A stretch of DNA of 64,000 nt, from contig NZ_AULR01000004.1 of the NCBI RefSeq assembly GCF_000422385.1, positions 124,001 to 188,000 on the forward strand. Direction: 5' to 3'. This DNA is from Microbacterium indicum DSM 19969. GTDB taxonomy: Bacteria; Actinomycetota; Actinomycetes; Actinomycetales; Microbacteriaceae. The position numbers were made by a program, and so were the translations under genes. How positions within the stretch are numbered: position 1 is the first letter of the stretch; each line of letters begins with the position of its first letter. Below are positions 1-8,705 of this stretch, piece by piece. The notes under the pieces are model-generated. The model saw only the letters and a program-made list of their open reading frames with translations. It did no database searches and was not told the DNA's origin.

Positions 1-720
1 GTCGCCCGCCTGACGAGGATCCCCGCGAGCGTCGTCGCCGAGAAGGCGGGTCCGATCCGCGAGGCCGTGCGCATCGTCACGGAGGAGCTGCACCCGCAGG
101 GCACCCCGCTCATCGGCTTCGCGGGCGCGCCCTTCACGCTCGCGGCCTACCTCGTCGAGGGCGGCCCGTCGAAGGAGCACATGCGCGCCCGCGCCATGAT
201 GCACGCCGACCCCGCGAGCTGGAACCGCCTCGCGGCCTGGCTCGCCGAGGTGTCGGCGGCGTTCCTCGGCGCGCAGGTCGAGGCGGGCGCCTCGGCCGTG
301 CAGCTCTTTGACTCGTGGGCGGGATCCCTCGCCCCCGCCGACTACCGCGCGTTCGTCCAGCCGCACTCGGCCGCCGCGCTCGCCGCGGTCGGATCGGTGC
401 CGCGGATCCACTTCGGCGTGGGCACGGGCCCGTTCCTCGCCGACATGCGCCTCGGCGGGATCGCCGACGCCGTCGGCGTCGACTGGCGCCTGCCGCTCGA
501 CGAGGCGGCCGCGATCGTCGGCCCCGGCGCGACGCTCCAGGGCAACATCGACCCCGCGATGCTCGCGGCGCCGTGGGAGGTGCTCGAGGCGCACATCCGC
601 GACGTCGTCGAGCGCGGCCGCGCGGCCAGCGCGCACGTCGTGAACCTCGGCCACGGCGTCCCGCCCGAGACGGATCCCGCCGTGCTCACCCGCATCGTCG
701 AGGCGGTGCACGCGCTGTGA
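1..720 (+). CDS. hemE: Uroporphyrinogen decarboxylase, 3' part
   Basis: The reading frame is open from base 1, so the gene starts outside the window; the visible 239 residues are the C-terminal two thirds of a family about 350 residues long. The enzyme decarboxylates uroporphyrinogen III to coproporphyrinogen III in the cytoplasm. Visible family features are the [17 protein letters not shown] stretch, the LFDSWAGSL segment, [17 protein letters not shown] and the QGNIDPAML motif near the end. Its stop overlaps the GTG start of the next gene by four bases (GTGA), so the two are translationally coupled. The first residues of the mature enzyme, including the N-terminal arginine motif, cannot be inspected. 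Confidence 0.96.
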   Translation, partial: VARLTRIPASVVAEKAGPIREAVRIVTEELHPQGTPLIGFAGAPFTLAAYLVEGGPSKEHMRARAMMHADPASWNRLAAWLAEVSAAFLGAQVEAGASAVQLFDSWAGSLAPADYRAFVQPHSAAALAAVGSVPRIHFGVGTGPFLADMRLGGIADAVGVDWRLPLDEAAAIVGPGATLQGNIDPAMLAAPWEVLEAHIRDVVERGRAASAHVVNLGHGVPPETDPAVLTRIVEAVHAL

Positions 721-2165
721 GCGAGCCCGTCGACCTCGTCGCGCTGCACGAGCGCGCGCAGAGCAGGCGCGTCGTCGTCGTGGGCGGCGGCGTCGGCGGA
801 CTCGTCGCGGCGCTCGAGCTCGCGAAGATCGGCGTGCGCGTGACGGTGCTCGAGGCGGCGGATCGCCTGGGCGGCGCCGTGCGCTCGGGCGAGGTCGCGG
901 GCCTCGCGCTCGACCTCGGCGCCGAGAGCTACGCGACGCGCGGCGGGCACGTGCGTGCGCTCATCGAGGACCTCGGGATCGCGGATCTCGTCGTCCGGCC
1001 CGGCACGGGCGCCGGCGGGGCGTGGGTCGCGGGCGTCCCCGGTGTCGGCGCGGCGCCCCTCCCGAAGGGCGGCCTGCTGGGGATCCCCGGGAACCCCTTC
1101 GGCGAGGACGTGCGGCGCGTGATCGGCTGGTCGGGCGCGTGGCGCGCGTACCTCGACAGGGTCAAGCCGGTCCTGACGATCGGCCACGAGCAGTCGCTCG
1201 GCCGCCTCGTCGAGTCGCGGCTCGGCAAGCGGGTCCTCGAGCGCCTCGTCGCGCCCGTGACGTCGGGCGTCTACTCGTCGTCGCCCGAGCGGATCGACGT
1301 CGACGCCGCGGCGCCGGGCCTCAACGCCGCCGTGACGCGGAACGGATCCCTCCTCGGTGCGGTCCTGCAGCTGACCGAGGAGCGCCGGAGCGCGCCGGGC
1401 GGCGCCGTCGAGGGCCTCCGCGGCGGCATGGGCCGCCTCGTCGCGGCGCTCGCCGCGCGCCTCGAGGAGCTCGGCGCCGAGATCGTCACGGGCGCTGAGG
1501 TCGTCTCGCTCGAGGACGGCGAGGTGCGGGTGGAGGGCGGCGACGCCTACCCCGCCGACGCCGTCGTCGTCGCCGTCGAGGAGGGGCCCGCGCGGCGCCT
1601 CCTCGCGCCCCGCGGATCGCTCGCCCCCGAGCCGCCCGTCGCGGGCCCCGTCGTCGAGGTCGTGACGCTCGTCGTCGACGCGCCGGCGCTCGACGCGAAG
1701 CCGCGCGGCACCGGCGTGCTGACGGTCCCGGGATCCCACACCGCCAAGGCGCTCACCCACGTGACCGCGAAGTGGGAGTGGGTCGCCGAGGCGGTGCCCG
1801 CGGGGGCGCACGTCGTGCGCGTCTCGTTCGGGACGGCCGACGAGGCGCCCGCGACCGAGGGGCTCGACGAGCGCGGGGCGGCCGTCCTCGCCCTCGCCGA
1901 GGCGTCGCGCATGCTCGGCGTCGACCTCGATCCGTCGCAGCTGCTCGGCCAACGGCGCGAGCGCTTCCGCCAGTCGCAGCCCGGGTCGGTCATCGGACAC
2001 GCCGACGCCGTGGCCGACGCGCGCCGCCGGATCCGCGAGATCCCGAACACCGGCGCGACCGGGGCATGGCTCGCGGGGACGGGCCTCGCGCAGGTCGTCC
2101 CCGACGCGATCGCCGAGGCCGCGCGCATCCGACACGAACTCCTCTTCGCGGATCCGGCCGGGTGA
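717..2165 (+). CDS. hemY: Coproporphyrinogen III / protoporphyrinogen oxidase, HemY type
   Basis: FAD-dependent oxidase of 482 residues. In Gram-positive bacteria this family oxidises coproporphyrinogen III to coproporphyrin III. The start is the GTG overlapping the hemE stop; it gives a protein whose dinucleotide-binding site ([18 protein letters not shown], then [10 protein letters not shown]) begins about 18 residues in, the normal position. Further family marks are [13 protein letters not shown], the [10 protein letters not shown] segment and the C-terminal [17 protein letters not shown] that closes the FAD site. The presence of hemQ downstream agrees with the coproporphyrin-dependent route rather than the protoporphyrin route. 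An earlier in-frame ATG at 315 lies within hemE and would give a nonsense extension. Confidence 0.93.
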   Translation: MSEPVDLVALHERAQSRRVVVVGGGVGGLVAALELAKIGVRVTVLEAADRLGGAVRSGEVAGLALDLGAESYATRGGHVRALIEDLGIADLVVRPGTGAGGAWVAGVPGVGAAPLPKGGLLGIPGNPFGEDVRRVIGWSGAWRAYLDRVKPVLTIGHEQSLGRLVESRLGKRVLERLVAPVTSGVYSSSPERIDVDAAAPGLNAAVTRNGSLLGAVLQLTEERRSAPGGAVEGLRGGMGRLVAALAARLEELGAEIVTGAEVVSLEDGEVRVEGGDAYPADAVVVAVEEGPARRLLAPRGSLAPEPPVAGPVVEVVTLVVDAPALDAKPRGTGVLTVPGSHTAKALTHVTAKWEWVAEAVPAGAHVVRVSFGTADEAPATEGLDERGAAVLALAEASRMLGVDLDPSQLLGQRRERFRQSQPGSVIGHADAVADARRRIREIPNTGATGAWLAGTGLAQVVPDAIAEAARIRHELLFADPAG

Positions 2166-2236
2166 ATTCCCCTCGGGGAATACGTGCCGTAACGTGGCAC
2201 CTGCTGCACGCGAAACGACAGACGGAGGGTGTTCCC
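2166..2236 (+). other. Intergenic leader with two small hairpins
   Basis: Between hemY and the YtxH-like gene lie two short inverted repeats: a 7-bp-arm palindrome at 2166-2181 (ATTCCCC / GGGGAAT) and GTGCC / GGCAC at 2184-2200. A ribosome site GGAGG follows at about 2224-2228. The hairpins may partially terminate the hemEY transcript or shape the leader of the next three genes; no T-run follows either, so this is only a suggestion. Confidence 0.35.
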
Positions 2237-2533
2237 ATGAGGGGAAAGATCGGGCTGGTCGTCGGCCTGGGTGTCGGATACGTGCTCGGTACGCGGGCTG
2301 GTCGCCAGCGCTACGAGCAGATCAAGGCGCAGGCGCAGAAGGTCTGGGAGACCGAGCCGGTGCAGAAGCAGGTGACGAAGGCGAAGGACTTCGCCGCGTC
2401 GGCCGCGATGGCGGTCCCGCGCGCGGCGTGGAACGGCATCGCCAAGGTCGTCGCCTCCGCGACGCAGGCGAAGCCGCAGTCCGCGACGGCGCCCGTCGCG
2501 GCTCCCGCCGGCGAGACGAAGGCCGCGGGCTGA
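2237..2533 (+). CDS. YtxH-like small membrane-associated protein
   Basis: A 98-residue protein beginning with a glycine-rich hydrophobic N-terminus (KIGLVVGLGVGYVLGTRAG) followed by an amphipathic helix RYEQIKAQAQKVWET and an Ala/Pro/Lys-rich tail. This is the shape of the YtxH family: a short membrane anchor followed by a helical cytoplasmic part; the molecular function is unknown. ATG 2237 is preceded by a good ribosome site. The stop overlaps the next start by one base (TGATG), and this gene and the next two form a block commonly found together in actinobacteria, embedded here within the heme genes. Confidence 0.8.
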   Translation: MRGKIGLVVGLGVGYVLGTRAGRQRYEQIKAQAQKVWETEPVQKQVTKAKDFAASAAMAVPRAAWNGIAKVVASATQAKPQSATAPVAAPAGETKAAG

Positions 2534-2955
2534 TGTCGCCCGAGACGCGGCGCTCGCCGCTGCGCGACCGCGCCGACGACGGCCTGCTGAGCCTCATCGG
2601 CGACGTCCCCGGCCTCGTCCGCAACCTCGTCGTCGCCGAGTGGAACTCGCTCAAGGGCTACATCGGCAAGCTCGTCAAGCACGGCGGCTTCACCGCCATC
2701 TACGCGTTCGCGGCCCTGTTCTTCCTGTTCTGGACGATCCCCGCGTTCCTGACGTTCCTCATCATCCTGCTCGACCTCTGGATCCCGCTCTGGGTCGCGG
2801 CGCTCATCGTGCTCGCGATCGGGGTGGTGTTCATCGCGATCTGCGGCGCGCTCGCCTACTTCGGGCACATCCGCAAGATCGGCAAGCTCGAGAACCCCCT
2901 CGCGAAGGTCAAGACCGACGCCGGCATCGTCAAGGAGTTCACCGATGAGTTCTGA
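2533..2955 (+). CDS. Phage-holin-superfamily membrane protein (DUF1469-like)
   Basis: A 140-residue protein with two strong membrane segments near residues 57-80 (IYAFAALFFLFWTIPAFLTF) and 88-115, a polar N-terminus carrying an amphipathic LVRNLVVAEWNSLKGYIGKL stretch, and a charged C-terminal helix. This arrangement matches the DUF1469 / 'phage holin family' proteins of actinobacteria, which are chromosomal envelope proteins rather than true holins. It overlaps the YtxH-like gene by one base and the next gene by eleven, so the three are surely cotranscribed. Function is not established. Confidence 0.8.
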   Translation: MSPETRRSPLRDRADDGLLSLIGDVPGLVRNLVVAEWNSLKGYIGKLVKHGGFTAIYAFAALFFLFWTIPAFLTFLIILLDLWIPLWVAALIVLAIGVVFIAICGALAYFGHIRKIGKLENPLAKVKTDAGIVKEFTDEF

Positions 2956-3211
2956 GCAGCCCACCGTCGTGCCGAGCGGCATCACCGACCCCGTCGAGCT
3001 GGCGCGCGCCGAGCTCAAGGCGGCGCTCGCGGCGATCGAGGTCAAGGCCAACGTGCCCAAGCGGGTCGCGGGCGCGACGGAGCGCGCTGTGCGCAACGGA
3101 CGGCGCATCGCCGAGAAGCGCCCCGTGCTCGCCCTCGGCGCCCTCATCGCGGGGGCCGCGGCCGTCGGCACCGCGATCTGGGGCATCGCGAGCGTCATCG
3201 CGCGCGACTGA
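2945..3211 (+). CDS. DUF3618-like small membrane protein
   Basis: An 88-residue protein. Residues 1-50 form a charged helix (VELARAELKAALAAIEVKANVPKR) and residues 55-86 hold one membrane segment (LALGALIAGAAAVGTAIWGIASVI). This matches the DUF3618 pattern: a short N-terminal helix with a C-terminal transmembrane segment, typically encoded just after a holin-superfamily gene. The ATG at 2945 lies within the previous gene. It is likely an envelope partner of the two preceding proteins; no biochemical role is known. Confidence 0.75.
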   Translation: MSSEQPTVVPSGITDPVELARAELKAALAAIEVKANVPKRVAGATERAVRNGRRIAEKRPVLALGALIAGAAAVGTAIWGIASVIARD

Positions 3212-3278
3212 CCGGCGCGGAGCCGGCGTCCAGCCTCCTCGATTCGACCTCTCAGCGGGCCGGGAGGATGATGGGTCC

Positions 3279-3953
3279 ATGGCCGATTTCGAAGCTCCCT
3301 CCGGCGACAACTACAGCCTCTGGGCCGTCTGGCGACGCACCCCCGAAGAGGCGGGGGAGGGCTCGACCTCCGAGGTCGAAGCCGTCGTCGCAGAGCTCGC
3401 CCGGGAGGGCGTGACCGTCCGCGGCTTCTACGACGTGAGCGGCCTGCGCGCCGACGCCGACCTCATGGTCTGGCTGCACGGGCCCGTGCCCGAGGATCTG
3501 CAGAGCGGCCTGCGTCGCCTGCGCCGCACCGAGCTGCTCTCCGACCTCCTGCCCACGTGGAACGGCATGGCCGTGCACCGCGACGCCGAGTTCAACAAGC
3601 GCCACGTCCCCGGCTACCTCCGCGGCGAGGAGGCGCGCGGCTGGCTCGTCGTGTACCCCTTCGTGCGCAGCTACGAGTGGTACCTGCTGGGCCACGACGA
3701 GCGTCGCGCCATGCTCGCCGACCACGGGCGCAAGGGCGCCGCGTTCACGGGGGTCGTCGCCAACACGATGGCGTCGTTCGCGCTCGGCGACTACGAGTGG
3801 ATGCTCCCCATGGAGTCCGACAGCCTCACCGAGCTCGTCGACATGATGCGCGAGCTGCGCTACACCGAGGCCCGCCGCCACGTGCGCGAGGAGGTCCCCT
3901 TCTTCACGGGCCGGCGGATCCCCGTGGAAGAGGTCCCCGAGGTCCTCAGGTAA
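3279..3953 (+). CDS. hemQ: Coproheme decarboxylase (chlorite-dismutase family)
   Basis: A 224-residue enzyme of the actinobacterial ChdC/HemQ clade, which converts coproheme to heme b with hydrogen peroxide, the last step of the coproporphyrin-dependent pathway. His109 (NKRHVPGYL), Tyr126 (VVYPFVRSYEWY) and His149 (LADHGRKG) sit at the spacing of the distal His, catalytic Tyr and proximal heme-ligand His described for the Corynebacterium enzyme. ATG 3279 follows a GGAGGA site about a dozen bases upstream. The TAA stop shares one base with the hemC start (TAATG). The gene proves that this organism finishes heme by the Gram-positive route. Confidence 0.95.
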   Translation: MADFEAPSGDNYSLWAVWRRTPEEAGEGSTSEVEAVVAELAREGVTVRGFYDVSGLRADADLMVWLHGPVPEDLQSGLRRLRRTELLSDLLPTWNGMAVHRDAEFNKRHVPGYLRGEEARGWLVVYPFVRSYEWYLLGHDERRAMLADHGRKGAAFTGVVANTMASFALGDYEWMLPMESDSLTELVDMMRELRYTEARRHVREEVPFFTGRRIPVEEVPEVLR

Positions 3954-4978
3954 TGGGGATCATCCGCCTCGGAACGAGGCGCAGCGCGCTCGCGACCGCC
4001 CAGGCGGGGATCATCGCCCGCGAGCTCGAGCGCATCTCCGGGCGGCCCGTCGAACTCGTCGAGATCACCTCCGAGGGCGACGTCAACCGCGCCTCTCTCG
4101 CCTCCCTGGGCGGAACGGGCGTCTTCGCGACCCGGCTGCGCGAGGCGCTCGCCGCGGGCGAGTGCGACGTCCTCGTGCACTCCCTCAAGGATCTGCCCGT
4201 CGCCCCCGCCCCCGGCCTCGTCATCGCGGCGACGCCCTCGCGCGCCGACGCGCGCGATGTGTCGATCACCCGCGACGGCACCCCGCTCGCCGAGCTGCCC
4301 GCGGGGTCCACGGTCGGAACGGGATCCCCGCGCCGCGCCGCGCAGGTGCGCCGCGTGAATCCGGGGCTCGAGGTCCGCGACCTGCGCGGCAACGTCGACT
4401 CGCGCATGTCCCGCGTGCGCGACGGCGAGCTCGACGCCGTGATCCTCGCCTCGGCGGGGCTCGACCGCTACCGCCCGGGCGAGGGCAGGGCCGCCGCGCT
4501 GCGCGGCCTCGTCGCCGAGCCCCTCGAGCTCGACCAGTGGCCGACGGCCGCGGGCCAGGCGTCGCTCGCCGTCGAGATCCGCGATGACGCCCATCCCCAG
4601 CTGCGCGCGTGGGTCGCCGAGCTCGACGACCCCGAGACCCGCTTCGCGGTCGAGCTCGAGCGCGCCGTGCTGGGCGGGATCGAGGCCGGATGCCACGCCC
4701 CGGTGGGCGTGCACGCCGAGATCGACGAGGGCTGGCTGCAGGTCTGCGCGGTGGTGTTCGGCGACGCTCGCCCCGACGACGTCGTGGCAGCACACGTCGA
4801 CCATCTCCAGGGATTCGAAAAGCAGATCGCAGAGTATATTCAGGTGCGTGACAGCGGTGCGGCTGTCGACAGTGCGGGCCTCCTGGCCCGTGCGAGCGAG
4901 ATCGGAGACGGTCTCGCGCGTCGGCTGCTGGACAACGGGGCAGCCGAGATCGTCACCAGAGAGGTATCCCCGTCATGA
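3953..4978 (+). CDS. hemC: Hydroxymethylbilane synthase (porphobilinogen deaminase)
   Basis: A 341-residue enzyme that polymerises four porphobilinogens into hydroxymethylbilane. The dipyrromethane-cofactor cysteine is Cys247 in GGIEAGCHAPVG. Other signatures are IIRLGTRRSALATAQ at the N-terminus, VHSLKDLP, VGTGSPRRAAQ and the DLRGNVDSR loop. The start is the ATG overlapping the hemQ stop; a much longer in-frame extension upstream is only the shadow of hemQ. The last four bases overlap hemD (ATGA). Length and motifs are normal for the family. Confidence 0.96.
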   Translation: MGIIRLGTRRSALATAQAGIIARELERISGRPVELVEITSEGDVNRASLASLGGTGVFATRLREALAAGECDVLVHSLKDLPVAPAPGLVIAATPSRADARDVSITRDGTPLAELPAGSTVGTGSPRRAAQVRRVNPGLEVRDLRGNVDSRMSRVRDGELDAVILASAGLDRYRPGEGRAAALRGLVAEPLELDQWPTAAGQASLAVEIRDDAHPQLRAWVAELDDPETRFAVELERAVLGGIEAGCHAPVGVHAEIDEGWLQVCAVVFGDARPDDVVAAHVDHLQGFEKQIAEYIQVRDSGAAVDSAGLLARASEIGDGLARRLLDNGAAEIVTREVSPS

Positions 4979-5811
4979 GTCACGACGAGAAGCCCGCCAA
5001 GCCCCTCAGCGGGTGGCGCGTCCTCGTTCCGCGCGGAGGTCCCTGGGGCGACGAGGTCGCCGCGAACCTGCGCTCGAAGGGCGCGGTCCCCGTGGTGTCC
5101 CCACTCATCAACTTCGCGCCGCCCGAGGATCCCGCCGAGCTCGAGACGGCGCTCGCCGACCTCGCCGCGGGGAAGTTCTCGTGGCTCACGATCACGAGCG
5201 CCACGACGGTCGACGTGCTCTACGCGTACCGCGCGAAGATCCCCGCGACGACCCGGGTCGCGGCCGTCGGCGAGACCACCGCGGCGGCGCTCGAGACGGT
5301 CGGCTACCCCGTCGACCTCGTGCCCGATCGCGACAACTCGGCCGCGGGCATGGCCGAGCACATGATCGCCCTCGAGACCGAATCGCGCTCGATCCTCGCG
5401 CTCCGCAGCGAGATCGCGAAGCCCGTGCTCACCGACCGGCTCCGCGCCGCGGGACACGACGTCCGCAGCGTCGTCGCGTACCGCACGGTCGGGGTACCCG
5501 CGACCGATCGCGCGACGCGCGACGTCGTCAACGGCCGCATCAACGCCGTCCTCGTGACGAGCGGATCCGTCGCCCAGCAGGTGCGCGAGCAGTTCCCCGC
5601 CATCCCCGACCAGACGATCATCGCCGCGATCGGTCCGCGCACGGCGCGCGACGCGGGCGAGGCCGGTCTGCCGATCCAGGTCGTCGCGCCGAAGCGCACG
5701 ATCGGATCGCTCATCGACGCGCTGGCCGCGATCCCCGTGCCGCCCGCGACGCCCGAGTCGCTCGCGGTCCCCGACACCGGGTCGGTGTCGGTCTCCGACG
5801 ACAAGAAGTAG
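4975..5811 (+). CDS. hemD: Uroporphyrinogen-III synthase
   Basis: A 278-residue protein in the position expected for HemD, coupled to hemC by an ATGA overlap and two bases ahead of hemB. The fold marks are weak, as usual in this family: GWRVLVPRGGPWGDEVAANL at the start, the WLTITSATTV segment, AAVGETTAAALE and the second-domain VLVTSGSVAQQ and IAAIGPRTARDA stretches. It closes the linear tetrapyrrole with inversion of ring D. A Ser/Asp/Lys-rich tail of about 25 residues follows the catalytic fold. Assignment rests on these stretches plus context. Confidence 0.92.
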   Translation: MSHDEKPAKPLSGWRVLVPRGGPWGDEVAANLRSKGAVPVVSPLINFAPPEDPAELETALADLAAGKFSWLTITSATTVDVLYAYRAKIPATTRVAAVGETTAAALETVGYPVDLVPDRDNSAAGMAEHMIALETESRSILALRSEIAKPVLTDRLRAAGHDVRSVVAYRTVGVPATDRATRDVVNGRINAVLVTSGSVAQQVREQFPAIPDQTIIAAIGPRTARDAGEAGLPIQVVAPKRTIGSLIDALAAIPVPPATPESLAVPDTGSVSVSDDKK

Positions 5812-5813
5812 GA

Positions 5814-6794
5814 ATGCTCCCCACCCATCGCCCGCGCCGTCTGCGCCAGTCGGCGCCCGTCCGGCGACTCATGCGCGAGTCGCACATCGTCCCGTCCCAG
5901 CTCGTCCTCCCGCTCTTCGTGCGCGAGGGCATCGCCGAGGCGCAGCCGATCGGGTCGATGCCCGGCCAGAGCCAGCACACGATCGACAGCCTGCGCCGCA
6001 CCGCGGCCGAGGCGGCGGAGGCCGGAGTCGGCGGCGTCATGCTCTTCGGGATCCCCGAGGTGCGCGATGCGGTCGGGTCGGCGGCCGACGACCCCGAGGG
6101 GATCCTCAACGTCGCGACGACCGCCGTGCAGGAGGAGGTCGGCGACGCCCTCGTCGTGCAGACCGACCTCTGCCTCGACGAGTTCACCGACCACGGCCAC
6201 TGCGGCGTGCTCACGCCGTCGGGAGCCGTCGACAACGACGCGACGAACGAGCGGTACGCCGCGATGGGCCTCGCGCAGGCGCGCGCGGGCTCGCAGCTCC
6301 TCGGCCTCAGCGGCATGATGGACGGCCAGGTGCAGGTCGTGCGCGAGGCGCTCGACGCCGAGGGCTTCCACGACACGATCATCCTGGCGTACTCGGCGAA
6401 GTACGCCGGCGCGTTCTACGGCCCCTTCCGCGAGGCCGTCGACTCGCAGCTGAAGGGCGACCGCCGCACGTACCAGATGGATCCGCCGAACGGCCGCGAG
6501 GGCGTGCGCGAGGCGCTGCTCGACGTCGAGGAGGGCGCCGACATCGTCATGGTGAAGCCGGGCCTGCCGTACCTCGACGTGCTCGCCGAGGTGAAGCAGG
6601 CGGTCGACGTCCCGGTCTGGGCGTACCAGGTGTCGGGCGAGTACGCGATGGTCGAGGCCGCCGCGGCGAACGGGTGGATCGACCGCCGCGCGACGATCAT
6701 GGACTCCCTCACGGCGTTCGCCCGCGCGGGCGCCGACGCCGTCCTCACGTATTGGGCCACCGAGGCCGCCGCCTGGCTCCGCGAGGAGCTGTAG
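5814..6794 (+). CDS. hemB: Delta-aminolevulinic acid dehydratase (porphobilinogen synthase)
   Basis: A 326-residue enzyme that condenses two 5-aminolevulinates into porphobilinogen. Both active-site lysines are present: Lys196 in ILAYSAKYAGAFYGPF and the Schiff-base Lys248 in IVMVKPGLPYLD. The metal/allosteric region reads QTDLCLDEFTDHGHCG, a reduced cysteine set typical of magnesium-dependent forms. ATG 5814 lies two bases after the hemD stop; the longer upstream frame is a shadow. In related genomes hemL usually follows directly; here it lies 12.5 kb away, after an accessory block. Confidence 0.96.
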   Translation: MLPTHRPRRLRQSAPVRRLMRESHIVPSQLVLPLFVREGIAEAQPIGSMPGQSQHTIDSLRRTAAEAAEAGVGGVMLFGIPEVRDAVGSAADDPEGILNVATTAVQEEVGDALVVQTDLCLDEFTDHGHCGVLTPSGAVDNDATNERYAAMGLAQARAGSQLLGLSGMMDGQVQVVREALDAEGFHDTIILAYSAKYAGAFYGPFREAVDSQLKGDRRTYQMDPPNGREGVREALLDVEEGADIVMVKPGLPYLDVLAEVKQAVDVPVWAYQVSGEYAMVEAAAANGWIDRRATIMDSLTAFARAGADAVLTYWATEAAAWLREEL

Positions 6795-6831
6795 GGAGCT
6801 GCGCTCGCGCGGAATCGGCCGCTCCCCGCTG

Positions 6832-7344
6832 GTGGGTGCGGCCGTTTCTGCGCTTCGCGTTGTGGCCCCTGTTGGTTGCGCGCTCGTCGTCGCGGCCGAC
6901 AACGGGGTGGTCCCGGCACGCGGCTGCCATGACAGCGGTCTCACCGGCGCACCCGCGACGGAGGCCGCGATCCGCACCGTCGGCGACGGGCTCGGCTGCG
7001 CCTACGAGTACACGCTTGCCTACGGATCCGTCGAGTTCGCGCCCGCCCCGCCGAACCTGATCCCGGTGGCGCTGATCATCGCGACCTTCGCGCTGGTCGC
7101 CCTGATCGTCGTCGTGATCCGCGAGCGTGCATTTCCGTCATCTGGAGCGCGGGCGCTCGTCTGGATGACGATTTCGCACCTTCGCTCGCGAGTGAGCGTG
7201 CTTTTTCGTCATATTCGGCCTGGTGGTCGGGTTCAGATGACGCGAACGCACCTCACAGCTCGTAGAGCCTCGTGCTGGGAAGGTTGGGCCGGAAGACTCT
7301 TACCTGGTCGCGTCAGATCGCACGCGAAGCCCGGCTCGTCGTAG
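6832..7344 (+). CDS. Hypothetical membrane protein, possibly a remnant
   Basis: GTG-started frame of 170 residues. The N-terminus has a short hydrophobic stretch (ALRVVAPVGCALVVAA), then a polar part with three cysteines, then one convincing membrane segment at residues 81-104 (NLIPVALIIATFALVALIVVVI) followed by RER. The remaining 65 residues are Arg/Ser-rich and look non-genic, and two inverted repeats at about 7137-7172 and 7185-7201 fall in that part. A real gene may originally have ended soon after the membrane segment. No family recognised; the call is weak. Confidence 0.3.
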   Translation: MGAAVSALRVVAPVGCALVVAADNGVVPARGCHDSGLTGAPATEAAIRTVGDGLGCAYEYTLAYGSVEFAPAPPNLIPVALIIATFALVALIVVVIRERAFPSSGARALVWMTISHLRSRVSVLFRHIRPGGRVQMTRTHLTARRASCWEGWAGRLLPGRVRSHAKPGSS

Positions 7345-7530
7345 GCGAGGTGGATCCGGCTCACACTTCCATTGACACGGGCCCGCCTGACCTGCTGGGA
7401 TTTAACTGTGTGCAAGCGAAGGGTGCGCTGGGTGACTCGGTCGACGACGCTCTCCAGCGAGCTCTCGCGCCACGCCATGTCACGCATGAGCAGGTCGGAA
7501 CGTGTCCCAAATTTGTGTCGAGTGTGGAGG
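7345..7530 (+). other. Low-GC non-coding leader
   Basis: No convincing gene. GC content drops visibly from here to about 8150 compared with the neighbouring heme and sugar genes. A TTGACA hexamer lies at 7372-7377 but no -10 box is found at a normal distance, so no promoter is claimed. The segment ends at the start of the frameshifted secreted protein. Confidence 0.4.
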
Positions 7531-8143
7531 GTGGAAACGAAAGTTCGTCGTTTGGTGGTAGTCGTTGGCTTGCTTGCCGTGGCTGTCTTTTCCGGTGTCA
7601 TTGGAGCGTCCCCTGCGTCAGCCGTTCAGCCTCGTCCAGGATATCCGACTCAGGAAATCATGACGAACGCTCAAAATGCGGTGCTCGGAAAGATCCCGAT
7701 TCGTCGTGGGTTTTGGGACGCGGATGCTAAGAAGGGGTGGGGGATGGATAAGGCATGGAACTATCACAACATCCCCTCGCTTCAGGCGCAACGAAATGTT
7801 CTGCTGTCCAGCAACTAAGGAATACCATGGCTGGCCGGCGGGTGGAAAGCTCGGCCTTCAAACAATGTACTGCCAGCAGGGCGGTGCCACTAAATGCCCT
7901 AGCTGGGTCGCGTTGAGGTTGAACAATATCAGCAATGCACCTCTTTCTATCGGGGCGGATGGGGAAGTGAAATCCGATGCGCTATTAGAACGCGGTCTCA
8001 CTGTCGCTGAACGGCAAACCCAGGTTGAATACTTCGAGAGTGATGAAGTCAAGAAACTCTTGTCGCAGGTTGCTTCTGGTGATGTCCAGTTGACCTTCTC
8101 ATACGAACCGGTGGGGGTCGGCACTAGCGTGGGCCGATATTGA
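7531..8143 (+). pseudogene. Secreted protein of unknown family, frameshifted
   Basis: Two frames together make one protein. The first part (GTG 7531, alternative GTG 7522) has a classical Sec signal peptide (KVRRL, then VVVVGLLAVAVFSGVIG, cleavage near ASPASA), then a polar region with GFWDADAKKGWGMDKAWNYH, and stops at TAA 7816-7818. The second part continues one frame over with KEYHGWPAGGKLGLQTMYC and runs to 8143; skipping a single T at 7816 joins them smoothly (AAC-AAG). The mature part has two cysteines and ends in SYEPVGVGTSVGRY. Composition is lower in GC than its neighbours, suggesting acquisition. The family is not recognised; a secreted toxin-like protein is possible because a small cytosolic gene follows at once. 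Confidence 0.5.
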
Positions 8144-8186
8144 TGGGAAGTTTCCCCTCTACTCATCCGCCAGGGTCCGTGTGTTG

Positions 8187-8528
8187 ATGGTTGGTCTCGA
8201 GGACGCACGGGCGGTGCTCGATGCGCTCGTGCGCGACGCCGCGTATTTCTCTGACGAGATCCGGGTGCACAGCGCTTGGGTGGAGTCGCCGAACTCGGTC
8301 TGCGTGATCTACGAGCGATTCATCGATGGTGGTGTGATCCTCGGCAGACGGATCATCTTCCCGCCGCATGCGCGCGAGAGCGATCCCGCCTCGACAGGCT
8401 CCGACGCGGTCGAGCTGCTCCGTGAGCCGGCGTGGTCGGTCTCAGAGCACTACCCGACGGACGAGGACGGCGTCTTCTGGCTGATCCCGGCGACGGATCG
8501 GGTGCCGATCACGCCGCCAGAGTCCTGA
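8187..8528 (+). CDS. Small cytosolic hypothetical protein
   Basis: A 113-residue acidic soluble protein without signal peptide or membrane segment (VGLEDARAVLDALVRDAAYF, later VSEHYPTDEDGVFWLIPATD). ATG 8187 is used here; GTG 8181 and TTG 8184 directly upstream are equally possible. It follows the frameshifted secreted protein by 43 bases on the same strand. That pairing of secreted protein with small acidic cytosolic protein resembles toxin-immunity modules, but this is inference from arrangement only; no family is recognised. Confidence 0.5.
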   Translation: MVGLEDARAVLDALVRDAAYFSDEIRVHSAWVESPNSVCVIYERFIDGGVILGRRIIFPPHARESDPASTGSDAVELLREPAWSVSEHYPTDEDGVFWLIPATDRVPITPPES

Positions 8529-8572
8529 CTCCTGCAGCGCCAGGTGACGCAGATGGCCGCGAGCACCAGCTT

Positions 8573-8701
8573 CGAAGAGCCATTGCGTACACCACGTTTC
8601 GGGCGCGCGGCGTGGTGTGCGCGAATGGTCGTGGAACGCGGATCCGAAGAGCCGTTCGTGCGCATCACGTCCCGGCCGCGCAGCGTGGTGGGCGCGAATG
8701 G
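8573..8701. repeat. Imperfect tandem direct repeat, two copies of about 56 bp
   Basis: Copy 1 spans 8573-8628 and copy 2 8645-8701. Both begin CGAAGAGCC and end GCGCGAATGG, with roughly three quarters of the positions between them the same and a one-base length difference. The pair lies in the gap between the small hypothetical gene and the 3' end of the convergent hydrolase gene, and contains no gene. It may contribute to termination from both sides; nothing else is seen here. Confidence 0.55.
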
Positions 8702-8705
8702 CTTG

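Noticed and set aside
342..2135. Long open frame on the minus strand opposite hemE/hemY
   Set aside because: Arg/Asp/Gly-rich low-complexity translation with no motifs; a shadow of the high-GC genes on the other strand.
2533..2955. Prophage holin
   Set aside because: Although of the holin superfamily by shape, it belongs to a small chromosomal gene trio common in actinobacteria and no phage genes are near.
7372..7405. Possible promoter TTGACA ... TTAACT
   Set aside because: The spacing between the boxes is about 22-23 bases, too long for a sigma-70-type promoter.
7800..7830. Programmed ribosomal frameshift in the secreted protein
   Set aside because: No recognisable slippery sequence or downstream structure; a simple one-base lesion explains it better, so it is listed as a pseudogene.
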